A stretch of 64,000 nt of DNA, taken from assembly GCA_005503055.1 (NCBI GenBank), contig SCOX01000005.1, positions 124,001 to 188,000 of the forward strand, in the 5' to 3' direction. Shown here one piece after another: positions 54,883 through 64,000 of this stretch (its first letter is position 1; each line of letters starts with the position of its first letter). The position numbers were made by a program, and so were the translations under genes. The stretch comes from Lysobacteraceae bacterium P. Lineage in GTDB: Bacteria > Pseudomonadota > Gammaproteobacteria > Xanthomonadales > Xanthomonadaceae. The notes under the pieces are model-generated. The model was not told the DNA's origin. It did not search any database and saw only the letters and a program-made list of their open reading frames with translations.

Positions 54883-56403
54883 ATGCGTATCACGCACGGA
54901 AGGATCGCCGCGCTGGCGGCGGTCTGCTTCCTGTCCGCCTGCCACGCGCCCGATGCGGGCAACGCACCTGCCGATGCGGGCCGGCGCCTGTTCGGTTCGA
55001 TCCCCTTCGAGCCGTGCACGCTGTCGAGCCCGCTCGCGCCGTCGAGCATCGATGCCCAATGCGCGCGTTTCGAAGTTCCCGAAGATCCGCAACGACGCGA
55101 CGGACGCAAGATCGCGTTGAACATCGCGTGGCTGCCCGCAACCGACAAGGGCGGGCAGGCGCCCGATCCGGTGTTTTTTCTCGCCGGAGGGCCGGGCCAG
55201 GCGGCAACGGAGTACGCAACCGAGATCGACCTGGCGCTGCGCGAGGTCCGCAAGCATCGCGACATCGTGCTGGTCGACCAGCGCGGCACCGGCAAGCTCA
55301 GTGCGCTCGTGTGCCGAGGTGCGAACGGCGCCGAGCTGAGCCTGTCGCCGCAGGACGAGGCGGACGCCGACGCCATCGCGGCCTACGCGCAGCGGTGCGC
55401 GCAGGCGCTGGAACGCAAGGCCGATCCGCGCTTCTACACCACCACGCAGGCCGTCTCCGACCTGGAGGCGGTGCGCGCCGCGTTGGGGGTGGCGCAGGTC
55501 AACCTCGTCGGCGTTTCGTACGGAACCCGCGTGGCGCAACAGTTCGCCGCGCGGTATCCGGGGCGCACGCGCTCGCTGGTGCTCGACGGTGTCGCGCCGA
55601 ACGATCTCGTCGTCGGCGGCGAGTTCGCGCGCACGTTCGAGCGCGCGCTGGCGATGCAGTCGGAGTTCTGCCAGTCGCTGCCGAGCTGTCGCGCGCGATA
55701 CCCGCGCGACTTGCGCACGCAGTTGCGCGGGTTGAAGACGCGCCTTGAAGCTTCTCCTGTGCAGGTGGATTTCCGCGATCCGGCCACCGGGCAGCGTCGC
55801 CGCGACACCCTCACCGCCGACACGGTCGTCGGGCTCACGCATCTGTTCTCGTACATGCCGCAGATGATGTCGCTGATGCCGGTGGTGATCGACGAAGCCG
55901 ATCGCGGCGAGTACGCGCCGTTGATGGCGCTGGCGCAGCTGGCGTCGCGCAGCATGGACGGGCGCATGTCGCGCGAGATGCAGTGGTCGGTGATCTGCGC
56001 CGAAGATGCGGACCGCTACCGCCCGGACCCGAAGGATGCCGATACGGTCCTCGGCGCGCAGACCGGGCCTGCGTTCTTCGCCGCTTGCAGGGCGTGGCCG
56101 CACGGGACGCGTCCGGCGGGTTTCGATGCGCCGCTTCGTTCCAACGTGCCGGCGCTGTTGCTGTCGGGCGAGATCGATCCGGTCACGCCGCCGCAGTACG
56201 GCGAACGCGTGCTCAAAGGCCTGCCGAACGGCCGCCACTTCGTGCTGCGCGGACAAGGCCATAACGTGGGTGCCGTCGGTTGCCTGCCCAAGCTGGTGGG
56301 TCAGTTCATCGAATCGCTCGATGCCAAGTCGCTCGATGCGAGCTGCCTGGACTCGGTGGGCTACGTGCCGCCGTTCACCAGTTTCAACGGATGGGAGCCG
56401 TGA
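54883..56403 (+). CDS. Exported alpha/beta hydrolase lipoprotein (S33 tripeptidyl aminopeptidase type)
   Basis: A 506-residue lipoprotein with lipobox LSAC (Cys at about 20). The catalytic Ser is in VNLVGVSYGTRVAQQ, the Asp in LLLSGEIDPVTPP and the His in LRGQGHNVGAVGC, as in S33 proline/tripeptidyl aminopeptidases of the Streptomyces SlpD/TAP type. GGPGQAATEYA and VLVDQRGTGKL upstream are also typical, as is a C-terminal TAP_C-like region with paired cysteines. It probably trims peptides in the periplasm or at the outer membrane. The next gene, an ABC ATPase, starts four bases after its stop, so it heads that operon. Confidence 0.9.
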   Translation: MRITHGRIAALAAVCFLSACHAPDAGNAPADAGRRLFGSIPFEPCTLSSPLAPSSIDAQCARFEVPEDPQRRDGRKIALNIAWLPATDKGGQAPDPVFFLAGGPGQAATEYATEIDLALREVRKHRDIVLVDQRGTGKLSALVCRGANGAELSLSPQDEADADAIAAYAQRCAQALERKADPRFYTTTQAVSDLEAVRAALGVAQVNLVGVSYGTRVAQQFAARYPGRTRSLVLDGVAPNDLVVGGEFARTFERALAMQSEFCQSLPSCRARYPRDLRTQLRGLKTRLEASPVQVDFRDPATGQRRRDTLTADTVVGLTHLFSYMPQMMSLMPVVIDEADRGEYAPLMALAQLASRSMDGRMSREMQWSVICAEDADRYRPDPKDADTVLGAQTGPAFFAACRAWPHGTRPAGFDAPLRSNVPALLLSGEIDPVTPPQYGERVLKGLPNGRHFVLRGQGHNVGAVGCLPKLVGQFIESLDAKSLDASCLDSVGYVPPFTSFNGWEP

Positions 56404-56407
56404 GCGC

Positions 56408-57154
56408 ATGATCATCGCGCAGGATCTGCACAAGTCGTTCAAGACCCGCAGCGGCGCCGTGCATGCCGTCGATGGCGTTCGCTTCGAGGCGCGCGACGGT
56501 GAGATCACCGGCCTGCTGGGCCCCAACGGCGCCGGCAAGACCACCACGTTGCGCATGCTGTACACGCTGATGAAGCCCGACTCGGGGCAGGTGCTCGTCG
56601 ACGGTATCGATGCCGCGCGCGACCCCGCCGCGGTGCGGCGCGCGCTCGGCGTGCTGCCCGACGCACGCGGCGTCTACAAGCGCCTGACCGCCCGCGAGAA
56701 CATCGCCTACTTCGGGCAGCTGCACGGCATGTCGAAGCCGTCCATCGTGCAGCGCACGCAGGTATTGGCCGAGGCCTTGCAGATGCACGACATCCTCGAT
56801 CGCCAGACCGAAGGGTTCTCGCAAGGCCAGCGCACCAAGACCGCGATCGCGCGCGCACTGGTGCACGACCCGCGCAACGTCATCCTGGACGAGCCTACCA
56901 ATGGGCTGGACGTCATGACCACGCGGGCGATGCGCGGCTTCCTGCAACAGCTTCGCGCGGAGGGACGTTGCGTGATCTTTTCCAGCCACATCATGCAGGA
57001 GGTGGCGGCGCTGTGCGATCGCATCGTGATCATCGCCAAGGGCCAGGTCGTCGCCGCCGGCACTGCCGATGAACTGCGCGCGCAGACGGGCGAGGCGAAC
57101 CTCGAGGACGCGTTCGTGCGCGCGATCGGTTCGGACGAGGGCCTGCACGCATGA
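56408..57154 (+). CDS. NatA-type ABC transporter ATP-binding protein
   Basis: A 248-residue ABC ATPase with Walker A GPNGAGKTT, Q-loop LGVLPDARGVY (a P-loop variant where Q is replaced), signature FSQGQRTKTAIARAL, Walker B VILDEPTNGLD and H-loop SSHIMQEV. It matches NatA-type sodium exporters (SQGQ signature and VLPDARGVYKRLTARENI, the usual family region). It lies 4 bases after the S33 peptidase and overlaps the permease gene by four bases. ATG 56408 starts MIIAQDLHKSF. Confidence 0.92.
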   Translation: MIIAQDLHKSFKTRSGAVHAVDGVRFEARDGEITGLLGPNGAGKTTTLRMLYTLMKPDSGQVLVDGIDAARDPAAVRRALGVLPDARGVYKRLTARENIAYFGQLHGMSKPSIVQRTQVLAEALQMHDILDRQTEGFSQGQRTKTAIARALVHDPRNVILDEPTNGLDVMTTRAMRGFLQQLRAEGRCVIFSSHIMQEVAALCDRIVIIAKGQVVAAGTADELRAQTGEANLEDAFVRAIGSDEGLHA

Positions 57155-58356
57155 GCGCGAACACGGCGTCGAGGCAGAGCGCGTTGGCCGCATTGTGGTC
57201 GGTGATGTGCAAGGAGCTGCGCGACATCTCGCGCGACCGTCGCACGCTGGTGCTGGCGTTGCTGCTGGGGCCGCTGCTGTATCCGCTGCTGATGATCGGC
57301 ATGGGTTCGCTCGCCGAGACGCGCGCACGGACCCAGCTCGACCGGGAGCTGGAGGTGCCGACCGTCGGCATCGAGCGCGCGCCGAACCTCGTCGCGTTCC
57401 TCGCCACGCAGGGCATTCGTGCGGTGAAGGCGCCGGACGACGTGGACGGCGCGATCGCCCGCCAGGAAGTGGACGTGGCACTGCGCATCGACGCGAGCTA
57501 TGCGAACGATTGGCGTGCGGGCAAGCCGGCGCTGGTGGAGATCGTGTCCGACACGACGCGACGCGATAGCGAGATTCCCAGTGCACGCGTGCGTGCGGCG
57601 CTGAACGGCTATCGCGACCAGGTCGGTGCCTTGCGCCTGCTTGCGCGCGGTATCGACCCCTCGGTCACGCGCGCGGTCAGCGTCGGCAGCCGCGACCTCG
57701 CCACCGAGGAAGCCAAGCGCGGCCTGATGCTGTCGGCGATCATGCCGTACCTGCTCATCCTGATGTCCTTCGTCGGCGGCGCCTACCTGATCATGGATGC
57801 CACCGCCGGCGAGCGCGAACGCCAGTCGCTGGAACCTTTGCTGGCCACCCCGGCGGCGCGCGGCGCGATCGTGAGCGGAAAGATCGCCGCCGCGTGCGCG
57901 ATGGGCCTGTTGTCGCTGGTGCTGACGCTGCTGGCGTTCAAGGCCAGCGCGCAGATGAGCAGCGGCGTGGGCCGCATGCTCGACGTCAGCTTCGCCTCCA
58001 TCGGCCGCATGCTGCTGGTGCTGCTGCCGATGCTGTTCATCGGCACGACGCTGCTGACCTGGCTTTCGGCCGCGGCCAAGAGCATGAAGGAAGCGCAGAG
58101 CCACATGACGTGGCTGATGCTGTTGCCGATGATCCCGACCATCGCGCTGGTGGTGAATCCGGTGAAGACGCAACCGTGGCAGTTCATGGTGCCGTTCCTG
58201 GCGCAGAACCAGATGCTGCTGAAGGTGATCCGCGGCGAGGTCATCGACCTGCGCACGTGGGCGATCTACCTGGGGGCGGGCTTCGGCGTCGCGGCGCTGC
58301 TGTGGTTCGCGGCGGTGCGCCGTTACCACCAGGAGCGCCTGGCGATTTCGGGGTGA
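57151..58356 (+). CDS. NatB-type ABC transporter permease
   Basis: A 401-residue inner-membrane permease with one N-terminal helix (LVLALLLGPLLYPLLMIGMG), a large extracytoplasmic domain (residues about 55-190) and five further helices, the ABC-2/NatB layout. Family marks are CKELRDISRDRRTL, ERERQSLEPLLATPAARGAIVSGK (quoted by ERQSLEPLLATP) and SMKEAQSHMT. With NatA it forms an exporter, by name for Na+, though many members transport other substrates. It overlaps natA (ATGA). It ends in a 277-base gap with the repeats GGGTGAGAACAAGC and a terminator of the convergent gene. Confidence 0.9.
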   Translation: MSANTASRQSALAALWSVMCKELRDISRDRRTLVLALLLGPLLYPLLMIGMGSLAETRARTQLDRELEVPTVGIERAPNLVAFLATQGIRAVKAPDDVDGAIARQEVDVALRIDASYANDWRAGKPALVEIVSDTTRRDSEIPSARVRAALNGYRDQVGALRLLARGIDPSVTRAVSVGSRDLATEEAKRGLMLSAIMPYLLILMSFVGGAYLIMDATAGERERQSLEPLLATPAARGAIVSGKIAAACAMGLLSLVLTLLAFKASAQMSSGVGRMLDVSFASIGRMLLVLLPMLFIGTTLLTWLSAAAKSMKEAQSHMTWLMLLPMIPTIALVVNPVKTQPWQFMVPFLAQNQMLLKVIRGEVIDLRTWAIYLGAGFGVAALLWFAAVRRYHQERLAISG

Positions 58357-58533
58357 GAACAAGCTCTCACGCGGGTGAGAACAAGCGCTACCGGCACTGC
58401 CGCGTGCTTGGGCGAACGACCGGCGATGGATGGCCGGGCCAAGCTGTCCGTAGCCAGCTGCGTGACGCCATGGACGGCAGCCATAGACGACCCGCGTCAC
58501 GTCACCTGCGCCGCAATTGCCCCCCCCAAAGAA

Positions 58534-58562
58534 AAAGGCCCGGCAACCGCCGGACCTTTCCT
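58534..58562 (-). terminator. Terminator after the TonB-C lipoprotein gene
   Basis: AAAGGCCCGGC and GCCGGACCTTT pair with one G-U wobble around AACC. On the minus strand the end is T-rich (GAAAAA on plus at 58531). It lies 72 bases past the stop at 58634. Confidence 0.8.
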
Positions 58563-58633
58563 TTGCAACACAACATCCCAGGCGAAACGCTCGCGGCAGC
58601 CCCGGTTCCCCAACCGTCGCCGTCGCGTGGCGA

Positions 58634-59677
58634 TCAGCTCTGCGGGTTGAAACCGATGGTGCGACGCGTCGTGACCGGCGCATCGACCGGCTGGAAGCGC
58701 CACTTGCGCACGGCGTTGACAGCTTCGCGGTCGAAGATGCGCGCCGGATTGGAACGCACCACGCGTGCGGCCGTGACCGAACCGTCGGTGCCGACGGTGA
58801 ACTCGACCTGCACTTCGCCCGAGGTACCGGCACGGAGTGCGTCCGGCGGGTAGCGCGGCGGCGGCATCGACAGCGGACGCAGATCGCTGGCGTCGGCGGT
58901 GGCCGGCGTCGCGGCCGCCTGGCGGGCGGCGGCGGCGCGCTGCTCGGCGGCACGCTGTTCGGCGGCGCGGGCCTCGGCCGCACGCTGCTGTTCGGCGCGA
59001 TCGACGGCGGCCTTGTCGTCGGCCTGCTTGCTGGCGGCCTGCTGCGCGACGAGCTGTCGTGCGGCTTCCTCCTGCTGCTTCTTCTGGTCCTCCAGGCGCT
59101 TCTTCTCGAGTTCGACCTTCTTCTTGGCCTCATCCTCGGCGGTCAGCTGCTGCTGCGCCGCGCGCTTGGTCGACGCGTCCTGCTGTGCGGCGATGCTGGT
59201 CTTCAGTCGCGCCAGGGCCGGATGCTGGGCATCGGCCTTCTCGAGCAACGCGGCCAGTCGCTGGGCTTCGGCGAAGTCCTCGCGGTTGACGCTCTGTTCG
59301 ATGGCGATGACCGTCATCGGCAGCAGGTCGGTGAGTGCGCTGGACACGGCGGCGTCCCCCGGTGCCTTGTCGCGCAACGCCAGGTAGTACTCGACCGCAT
59401 TGTCCTCGGCCGGTGCGTACAGGCGGTTTTCCGCATAAGCCTTGCGGGCTGCATCGCGCAGCTGGTCGGCGGTCAGTGCAGTCACCTTGGCCGATACCGC
59501 GGTTTCCGCGGTCACCGCAGGAGCGGCGACCTTGGCAGCCGGGGCGACCGCGGCTTCCTGCGCGGGCTGTTCTTTCTGGCAGGCAGCCAGCGCGCAGCCC
59601 AGGGCCAGCACGATGGACAACTGCGATACGACAGACATTCGGCGCGCACGCCGGTCTTGTGGATTTACGACGATCAT
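58634..59677 (-). CDS. Lipoprotein with coiled coil and C-terminal TonB domain
   Basis: A 347-residue protein with a lipobox LAAC (Cys at about 33 from ATG 59677), an N-terminal helical region with TPR-like character (EDNAVEYYLALRDKAPGDAA), a long charged coiled coil rich in Gln, Ala and Arg (KKVELEKKRLEDQKKQQEEA and on) and a TonB C-terminal domain (PPRYPPDALRAGTSGEVQVE, PARIFDREAVNAVRKWRFQP). It lacks the usual N-terminal TonB transmembrane helix, so it is anchored by lipid. ATG 59677 has GGGGAG eight bases upstream. Role unknown; perhaps a TonB-like envelope linker. Confidence 0.88.
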   Translation of the reverse strand: MIVVNPQDRRARRMSVVSQLSIVLALGCALAACQKEQPAQEAAVAPAAKVAAPAVTAETAVSAKVTALTADQLRDAARKAYAENRLYAPAEDNAVEYYLALRDKAPGDAAVSSALTDLLPMTVIAIEQSVNREDFAEAQRLAALLEKADAQHPALARLKTSIAAQQDASTKRAAQQQLTAEDEAKKKVELEKKRLEDQKKQQEEAARQLVAQQAASKQADDKAAVDRAEQQRAAEARAAEQRAAEQRAAAARQAAATPATADASDLRPLSMPPPRYPPDALRAGTSGEVQVEFTVGTDGSVTAARVVRSNPARIFDREAVNAVRKWRFQPVDAPVTTRRTIGFNPQS

Positions 59678-59769
59678 TGGCAAAGCTCCCCTGAAGTGCG
59701 CCGTCACGAGCACACAGGCACTAGATCGCGTGAGCGGCCCATGTTTGTCAAGCGAAGGACATCCGCAGC

Positions 59770-61044
59770 CTACCATCGGTCGGCCTTTCTGGGCCGACCG
59801 TCGTCCTGTTCAGGGCAGTCCCGGCGTCCGGTAACGCGGCTTCCCACGGGTCCCCGATCGGCCAGCATCGCCGCCAGGAGGCGTCGGAAAGGCGCAAAAG
59901 AGGCGCTGGCCCGTAGCACGCCGGCGCGCAGGACCCGGGCGGGCGGGCGGTCGTCGGTGAACAGCCCGACGATGCCGCGCGTGGCCAGGTGCAGCGGCGC
60001 GCTGGCCCGGCGCTGGACGCGGTCGTAGCGTGCGAGCAGCGCGGGCGCGCCGGGGTCGGCGTGACTTGCGGCCGCGGTGCGCAGTTCCTCCGCCAGGCGT
60101 TCCACGCCGAGCAGGCCCAGGTTGAAGCCATGCGCCGTGACCGGATGCATGCCGACGGCGGCATCGCCCAGCAACGCCGCGCGCGTGGCCGCAAAGCACG
60201 TGGCCCAGGCGCCGACCAGCGGGTAGATGCGACGTTCGCCGACCTCCGACACGGTGCCCAGGCGGCCATCGAAGCGGCGCGCGATCTCGCTGGCGAACGC
60301 CGCGTCGTCGAGCGCCTGCACCGCGCGCATTTGCGTGACGGGCAAGGTCAACACGACGGACCCGCGCCGGCCGTCCGGCGCGGCGCGGCCCAACGGCAAG
60401 CGCGCGAGCGTCTGGCCGTGATCGAACCACTCCCAGGCGATGTCGTCGTGCGGCCGCTCGTGCGTCACGCGGCAGACGAGCATGACGCGGCCGAAGTCGT
60501 GCATGCGCGTGGCGATGCCCAGGGCGCGGCGCGTTTCGGAGAAGCGGCCGTCGGCGGCGACCAGCAGGCGCGAGGCGAAGACACGCCCGTCTTCGAGGCG
60601 GACGCGGGCATTCGCGGCGTCGGTCTCCACGGCGGACACGCAGACGCCGGCGTGCAGTTCGATGTCGGACGCATCGGCGACGCACTCGAACGCCGCCGAA
60701 CGGATCGCGTGGTTCGGCACCAGCCAGCCGAGCGGTTCGGCGCCGGCGAAGCGCCGGCCGACGTGCAGCGCGTCGCGGCTCGCACCGTTGAACACGCGTG
60801 CCTCGTGCAGCGGGTGACGTTCGTCGGTGGGCAACCGGCTCCACAGATCCAGTCGTTGCAGCAGGCGAACCGAACGCTGGGTCAGGGCGATCTCACGGCC
60901 GTCGAATGCTGGCGCGCGCAACGCCGTTTCGGTTTCCCGCTCCAGCACGGCGACGCGCAGGCCCGTCCCGGAAAGCGCACGGGCCAGGCACAGCCCGGCG
61001 GGGCCGGCGCCGATGATGGTGACGTCGGTGTCGATGGTGGGCAT
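59770..61044 (-). CDS. FAD-dependent hydroxylase of the UbiH/VisC/UbiM family
   Basis: A 424-residue flavin monooxygenase. The FAD-binding motif is TIIGAGPAGLCLARAL (residues 9-24), the middle DG motif is LVAADGRFSETRRAL, and the GD motif is LLGDAAVGMHPVTAHGFNLGL. The family hydroxylates ubiquinone precursors. The HGFNLGL ending of the GD motif resembles UbiM more than the GQGFN of UbiH and UbiF, so it may be the UbiM 5-hydroxylase; this is from memory and not certain. The C-terminus has a polar tail (CPEQDDGRPRKADRW). It lies 85 bases downstream of mnmE on the same strand. Confidence 0.85.
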   Translation of the reverse strand: MPTIDTDVTIIGAGPAGLCLARALSGTGLRVAVLERETETALRAPAFDGREIALTQRSVRLLQRLDLWSRLPTDERHPLHEARVFNGASRDALHVGRRFAGAEPLGWLVPNHAIRSAAFECVADASDIELHAGVCVSAVETDAANARVRLEDGRVFASRLLVAADGRFSETRRALGIATRMHDFGRVMLVCRVTHERPHDDIAWEWFDHGQTLARLPLGRAAPDGRRGSVVLTLPVTQMRAVQALDDAAFASEIARRFDGRLGTVSEVGERRIYPLVGAWATCFAATRAALLGDAAVGMHPVTAHGFNLGLLGVERLAEELRTAAASHADPGAPALLARYDRVQRRASAPLHLATRGIVGLFTDDRPPARVLRAGVLRASASFAPFRRLLAAMLADRGPVGSRVTGRRDCPEQDDGRPRKADRW

Positions 61045-61128
61045 CTCGCACTCGCTCGGAATCGTGTCCGCACTGTGCGCCCGCGGCTCGCCCGCGCCTT
61101 GATCCGCATCAAAGCGGAAGCGACGGCC

Positions 61129-62466
61129 TCACTTTCCGATGCAGAAGCTGGAGAAGATGTGGCCCAGCAGATCGTCGGCGTGCACGCGGCCGGTGATCTC
61201 GCCCAGTGCGTCGTGCGTCAGGCGCAGCGATTCGGCGGCGAGGTCGAGGGCTTCGCGATCGAGTTCGACGCGGGCCTGGGCGAGGTGTTCGCGGGCGATG
61301 GCGAGCGCGTCGACGTGCCGCGCGCGTGCGGTGAACGCGCCCTCGCCCGCCTCCTCCGCGTTGCCTTGTGCGAGCTGGCGCAGTTTCGCGTGGAGCGCCT
61401 CGATCCCGGCGCCCGTGCGTGCGGACACCTGCAACGCGTCGGACTCGTCGGGCGCGATCGATTCGACCAGATCGGCCTTGTTGTGCAGCCACACGCGCAG
61501 GGGCACGTCTGCAATGGCGTCGGCAACGGCCGCCCGGCCGCCGTCGGGATCGCGGGCGTCGAGCACGACGAGCGCGAGGTCGGCGCGCCGCAGTTCACCG
61601 CGCGCACGCCGCATGCCTTCGCGTTCGATCGCGTCGCCGCCTTCGCGCAGGCCGGCGGTGTCGACCAGCGTGAGCTCGACGCCGTCGATGCGGATCGTCT
61701 CGTGCAGCAGGTCGCGCGTGGTGCCGGCGATGTCGGTGACGATGGCGCGCTCGCTGCCGGCAAGCACGTTGAGCAGCGAACTCTTGCCGGCGTTCGGCGG
61801 GCCGACGATCACCGCGTGCAGCCCATCGCGCAGGCGGCGGCCGCGTTCGGCGGCCTTCAACAGCTCGTCGAGTGCGAGGGCGGTGTCGGCCAGGCGAACG
61901 CGCAACTGCGCGCCGCCGAGCGTGTCGATGGGTTCGTCGGCGAAGTCGATGGCCGCTTCGACGTGCACGCGGATCGCCAGCAGTTCGTCGCCGATCGCCT
62001 CGACACGTCGCGAGAATTCGCCGTCGAGCGCACGCCGGGCGGCGCGGGCGGCGCGCACGTCGGCCGCGGCGATGAGGTCGGCGACGGCTTCGGCCTGGGC
62101 GAGGTCGAGGCGGCCTTCGAGAAACGCGCGTTCGCTGAACTCACCGGGCCGGGCGCGACGCGCACCGAGTGCGACGCATCGCGCGACCAGTTCGTGCAGC
62201 ACCGCGGGGCTGCCGTGCGCCTGCAACTCGACGACGTCTTCACCGGTGTAGCTGGCGGGCGCGGCGAACAACAGCGCGATGCCGTCGTCGATGGTCTGGC
62301 CCTGCGCGTCGCGGAAGCGGACGTAGTGCGCCTGACGGGCGGTAAGCGTGCGATCGGCGATCGCCTCGCTGATCTCCCGCGCGCGCGGGCCCGACAGGCG
62401 GACGATGCCAACGCCACCCGCACCGGGCGCAGTGGCTATCGCGGCGATGGTGTCGCGGTCGGTCAT
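61129..62466 (-). CDS. mnmE: tRNA uridine-5-carboxymethylaminomethyl(34) synthesis GTPase
   Basis: A 445-residue GTPase that, with MnmG, adds the cmnm5 group to tRNA wobble uridine. It has the TrmE_N domain ([35 protein letters not shown]), a central Era-like G domain with [22 protein letters not shown] and HNKAD (a variant of NKxD), and the C-terminal FCIGK with the essential Cys. Length is normal. It lies downstream of yidC, separated by a terminator at 62516-62541, as is common (yidC-mnmE). Confidence 0.97.
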   Translation of the reverse strand: MTDRDTIAAIATAPGAGGVGIVRLSGPRAREISEAIADRTLTARQAHYVRFRDAQGQTIDDGIALLFAAPASYTGEDVVELQAHGSPAVLHELVARCVALGARRARPGEFSERAFLEGRLDLAQAEAVADLIAAADVRAARAARRALDGEFSRRVEAIGDELLAIRVHVEAAIDFADEPIDTLGGAQLRVRLADTALALDELLKAAERGRRLRDGLHAVIVGPPNAGKSSLLNVLAGSERAIVTDIAGTTRDLLHETIRIDGVELTLVDTAGLREGGDAIEREGMRRARGELRRADLALVVLDARDPDGGRAAVADAIADVPLRVWLHNKADLVESIAPDESDALQVSARTGAGIEALHAKLRQLAQGNAEEAGEGAFTARARHVDALAIAREHLAQARVELDREALDLAAESLRLTHDALGEITGRVHADDLLGHIFSSFCIGK

Positions 62467-62515
62467 GGGCCCATGTTCTCAGATGGCGGGACGCGGAACA
62501 CCTCGTGCAGAAGCG

Positions 62516-62541
62516 AGAAGCCCGCCTGGCGGCGGGCTTCT
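62516..62541 (-). terminator. Terminator after yidC
   Basis: AGAAGCCCGCC and GGCGGGCTTCT form a perfect 11-bp stem around TGGC, 21 bases past the yidC stop. No long T-run follows on the minus strand, so termination may be partial, allowing some readthrough into mnmE, whose start lies 50 bases on. Confidence 0.75.
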
Positions 62542-62561
62542 GCGCGGGACATCAAGGCGGC

Positions 62562-64000
62562 TTACGCCTTGGCCGGCTGCTCGCTGTACTTCTTCACCAT
62601 CCACCACTGCTGCAGCAGGCCCAGCGCGCCGTTGGTGACCCAGTAGAGCACCAGGCCGGCCGGGAAGAAGGCGAACATCACGCCGAACACGAGCGGCATG
62701 AACTGCATCATCTTCGCCTGCATGGGGTCCATGCCGGTGGTCGGGTTCAACTTCTGGGTGAACCACATCACCGCGACGTTGATGATCGGCAGCACGAAGT
62801 ACGGATCGCGCGAGGTGAGGTCGGTGATCCAGCCGATCCACGGCGCGTGGCGCAGTTCGACCGACTCCGAGAGCATCCAGTACAGCGCCAGGAACACCGG
62901 CATCTGCAGCAGGATCGGCAGGCAGCCGCCGACGGGGTTGATCTTCTCCTTCTTGTACAGCTCCATCATCGCCATCTGGAACTTCTGCTTGTCGTCCCCG
63001 TAGCGCTCCTTGAGCTGGGCGATGCGCGGCTGGAACTTGCGCATCTTCGCCATCGACTTGTACTGCGCGGCCGAGAGCGGGTACATCGCGATCTTGATCA
63101 GCAGCACCAGGCCGACGATCGACCAGCCCCAGTTGCCAACCAGGCCGTAGATCTTCTCCAGCACCCAGAACAGCCAGCTGGCGATCGTCGCCATGATGCT
63201 GTAGCTGCTGAAGTCCACGGCGCGGTCCAGACCGGGCACGTTCTGCGCTTCGATCGCCTTGACCAGCTTCGGGCCGACCCACAGGCGCGCGGAGGTCTGC
63301 GCCGTGGCGCCGGGCGCGACAGTGACGCCCGGGCCGACTTCGCGGATCAGGTACTGCGTGCCGCCCGTGCCCGAGGGCGTGGCGAGCGAGAAGGTGCTGA
63401 CGTCGTTCGACTCCGGGATCCAGGCAGCGAAGAAGTGGTGCTGCAGCATGCCGATCCAGCCGCCGGTGACCTGCTTGTTGAGCGGGCCGTCGTCGACGAA
63501 GTTGTCGTACTTGCGCTTCTCGTACTTGTCGGTGCTGGAGTACCACGCAGCGCCCTGGAAGCTGTACTGCTCGGCGCTCATCGGGCCCTTCTTCACCAGG
63601 GCGCGCGGGACGCGGCTGAGCTGGCGATAGACGAAGCCCTGCCACGGCTTGCTGCCGGCGTTGATCACTTCATCGCGCACCTGCACGACGTAGTTGCTGC
63701 GCGTGAAGGTGTAGGTGCGGCGGATGGTCACGCCGTCGCTACCGGCCCACACGAAGGGCACTTCGACGGACGAGGCGCCGTCGGCGAGCACGAAATCGGT
63801 CTTGCCGCCTTCGGGCACGAAGCCGGCCTGGTGCGTCGGCGCCTGGCCGCCCTGGCTGACCCAGCCGCTCTGCGCGACGAAGAAGTTGGCCGGGTCGGTC
63901 GCGAGCACGCGCACGGGCGGGCTGTTGTCGTCGGCGGTGCTCGGGTACCGGAGCAGGTCCGCCTGGCGCAGCTCACCGCCATCGAGGACCAGCTTCAGCA
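62562..64000 (-). CDS. yidC: Membrane protein insertase YidC (3' part)
   Basis: The C-terminal 480 or so residues of YidC, reading off the window edge; the first Met within the window (63914) is internal, as the frame stays open to 64000 with LVLDGGELRQADLLRYP. It has part of the periplasmic P1 domain (VAPGATAQTSARLWVGPKLV), then the conserved insertase core: GNWGWSIVGLVLLIKIAMYPLS (TM2, with the groove arginine region after it), LKERYGDDKQKFQMAMMELYKKE, and MPVFLALYWMLSESVELRHAPW. The N-terminal anchor and P1 start are missing here. It inserts membrane proteins with or without SecYEG. Confidence 0.97.
   Translation of the reverse strand, partial: LKLVLDGGELRQADLLRYPSTADDNSPPVRVLATDPANFFVAQSGWVSQGGQAPTHQAGFVPEGGKTDFVLADGASSVEVPFVWAGSDGVTIRRTYTFTRSNYVVQVRDEVINAGSKPWQGFVYRQLSRVPRALVKKGPMSAEQYSFQGAAWYSSTDKYEKRKYDNFVDDGPLNKQVTGGWIGMLQHHFFAAWIPESNDVSTFSLATPSGTGGTQYLIREVGPGVTVAPGATAQTSARLWVGPKLVKAIEAQNVPGLDRAVDFSSYSIMATIASWLFWVLEKIYGLVGNWGWSIVGLVLLIKIAMYPLSAAQYKSMAKMRKFQPRIAQLKERYGDDKQKFQMAMMELYKKEKINPVGGCLPILLQMPVFLALYWMLSESVELRHAPWIGWITDLTSRDPYFVLPIINVAVMWFTQKLNPTTGMDPMQAKMMQFMPLVFGVMFAFFPAGLVLYWVTNGALGLLQQWWMVKKYSEQPAKA

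Noticed and set aside
58353-58400. GGGTGAGAACAAGC direct repeats after natB as an attachment site
   Set aside because: There are only two copies about 24 bases apart, no integrase is nearby, and there is no sign of a mobile element between or beside them.

Overview
The window is a high-GC chromosomal segment of a gammaproteobacterium of the family Xanthomonadaceae, most likely Lysobacter or a close relative. The main evidence is a run of Ax21-family outer-membrane proteins, a monomeric NADP isocitrate dehydrogenase, a YadGH-type exporter followed by a TonB-C lipoprotein and mnmE/yidC, and GTAG-bounded palindromic repeats of the Stenotrophomonas/Xanthomonas type. No rRNA, tRNA, CRISPR array, integrase, transposase or phage gene was seen. 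Almost everything reads as vertically inherited core or near-core chromosome.

Layout. 1-2.5 kb: a 21-bp repeat array, a truncated and frameshifted HAD-IB phosphatase remnant, a small conserved protein, a DUF938 methyltransferase and a conserved hypothetical. 2.6-5 kb: a FadI-type thiolase, a second 21-bp array and a membrane protein. 5.1-8.2 kb: the hemD-hemX-hemY cluster on the minus strand. 8.3-11.6 kb: a hotdog thioesterase, an exported protein, a membrane rhodanese, secB and gpsA. 11.6-14.6 kb: four tandem Ax21-family outer-membrane protein genes separated by strong terminators. 14.8-20.5 kb: queF, a small LysM protein, a lipoprotein, two SEC-C metal-binding proteins and monomeric icd. 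20.5-25.7 kb: a third 21-bp array, a RibD/DHFR-like reductase with an odd C-terminus, a Lys-rich miniprotein, a sugar-dehydrogenase-like protein, a DUF4344 metallopeptidase and an EamA transporter.

25.7-31 kb: an AraC regulator, then an iron-uptake cluster (PepSY membrane reductase, two small membrane proteins, TonB-dependent siderophore receptor) behind a Fur-box-like site. 31.2-37.6 kb: a LysR regulator facing a small protein across a perfect palindrome, an exported methyltransferase-like protein, rluE, nadV, an EamA transporter and an aldo/keto reductase. 37.8-44.6 kb: a receiver-histidine kinase, a PKHD dioxygenase, a tightly overlapped operon (AraC, zinc-ribbon miniprotein, alpha/beta hydrolase, NAD(P)-binding oxidoreductase) and a sulfotransferase-like gene. 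44.7-54.8 kb: hrpB, a TatD nuclease, a winged-helix/TPR membrane regulator, panE, a YadGH-type ABC exporter and a ferredoxin-NADP reductase. 54.9-64 kb: an S33 peptidase lipoprotein, a NatAB-type ABC exporter, a TonB-C lipoprotein, an FAD hydroxylase of ubiquinone-biosynthesis type, mnmE and the 3' part of yidC.

The most unusual signal is a set of degenerate tandem arrays with the same 21-bp period. Three are intergenic (about 88-234, 3952-4268 and 20640-20849) and one is in frame inside a regulator gene (about 49156-49326). They share period and style, but mostly not sequence. The second standout is the four-gene Ax21 family expansion. Three GTAG/CTAC-bounded elements, each exactly 80 bp, also lie between genes.
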